DNA of 64,000 nt from an uncultured Pelagibacteraceae bacterium. GTDB lineage: Bacteria > Pseudomonadota > Alphaproteobacteria > Pelagibacterales > Pelagibacteraceae. Positions within the stretch are counted from its first letter, which is position 1. The number at the start of each line of letters is the position of its first letter. The translations under genes were made by a program, and so were the position numbers. The stretch spans positions 1 to 64,000 of the forward strand of contig CACMPD010000001.1 of NCBI GenBank assembly GCA_902615425.1, in the 5' to 3' direction. The notes under the pieces were generated by a model that had not been told where the DNA came from, searched no databases, and saw only the letters and a list, made by a program, of their open reading frames with translations. Of the stretch, positions 63,917-64,000 are shown one piece after another.

Positions 63917-64000
63917 ATGAAAAATATTTGCGACTGGAATAATTGTAAAGAAATTGGTGAATATAAAGCACCTGTTGAAAAGGATAATAGTAAAAAATAT
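63917..64000 (+). CDS. J-domain protein, N-terminal part (cut by window end)
   Basis: 28 codons remain: starts MKNICDWNNCKEIGEYKAPVE and runs to the last base. The CxxxxC-type start with GEYKAP resembles the N-terminus of alphaproteobacterial J-domain proteins (MxxxCxxxxCxxxGxxxAPx) that neighbour bolA. The J domain itself would lie beyond the window, so the call rests on this start and the neighbour. Confidence 0.55.
   Translation, partial: MKNICDWNNCKEIGEYKAPVEKDNSKKY

Overview
The window is an AT-rich, tightly packed chromosomal segment of a SAR11-type alphaproteobacterium (Pelagibacterales). The evidence is the 16S rRNA with its 3' end in the SAR11-like form GGATTACCTCC, the extreme A+T bias with lysine/isoleucine/asparagine-rich proteins, 1-8 bp overlaps between neighbouring genes, and alphaproteobacterial gene orders (ffs-dnaX-ebfC-recR, DUF4167-prmC-prfA, rnd-kdsD-lptC-lptB, pyrF-trpFBA-accD-folC, hisS-hisZ-hisG, def-fmt-truA, aroK-aroB, GcrA). 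The subclade cannot be fixed from this reading. I see no insertion sequence, prophage, CRISPR array or plasmid gene.

Layout. Bases 1-2306 hold an rRNA leader, 16S rRNA, tRNA-Ile, tRNA-Ala and only about the first 220 nt of 23S rRNA. The 23S stops dead at about 2306 and runs straight into the middle of an M23 peptidase reading frame. Bases 3475-19340 carry release-factor methylation (prmC, prfA), ispG, lysC, ubiG, argJ, secA, accA, malate synthase glcB, recR-ebfC-dnaX and the SRP RNA. Bases 19386-25326 carry pheA, kdsB, a membrane cytochrome c, argF-argD, gcrA and an NDUFA9-like protein. Bases 25345-37773 are one long plus-strand run: rnd, kdsD, lptC, lptB, aroA, cmk, rpsA, ihfB, pyrF, trpF, trpB, trpA, accD, folC. 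Bases 37770-49456 are almost all minus strand: trxA, a nuclease trio (ExoI, an MGME1-like nuclease, RmuC), the histidine block (hisG, hisZ, hisS with a tRNA-His just upstream), cspA, tRNA-Phe, infA, hisD, murA, dcd and two small basic proteins. After tRNA-Thr and a TVP38 membrane protein, 50445-57865 is a plus-strand run rpmH-rnpA-yidD-yidC-argB-HAD-dapD-dapE-HDAC-SET. The rest is truA, fmt, def, a large secreted protein of unknown role, aroK-aroB, bolA and the start of a J-domain gene.

Most genes serve amino-acid biosynthesis (Arg: argJ, B, D, F; Lys: lysC, dapD, dapE; His: hisG, Z, D; aromatic: aroA, K, B, pheA, trpFBA), the LPS/Kdo path (kdsB, kdsD, lptB/C), fatty-acid initiation (accA/D), translation and DNA maintenance.

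Points most worth a second look: (1) the 23S/M23 junction, which looks like a deletion or chimeric join; (2) TrpB and TrpA, in which both partners of the classical alpha-Asp56/beta-Lys167 salt bridge are gone and the TrpB substrate loop is altered; (3) a divergent tRNA-His four bases upstream of the hisS start codon; (4) a histone-deacetylase-like gene next to a SET-domain methyltransferase gene; (5) a cytidylate kinase lacking the P-loop lysine; (6) an AccA with a C-terminal membrane tail; and (7) several very short genes below the usual annotation cut-off, one locked between neighbours by ATGA and TAATG overlaps. All family assignments come from reading the sequence; no database search was run.
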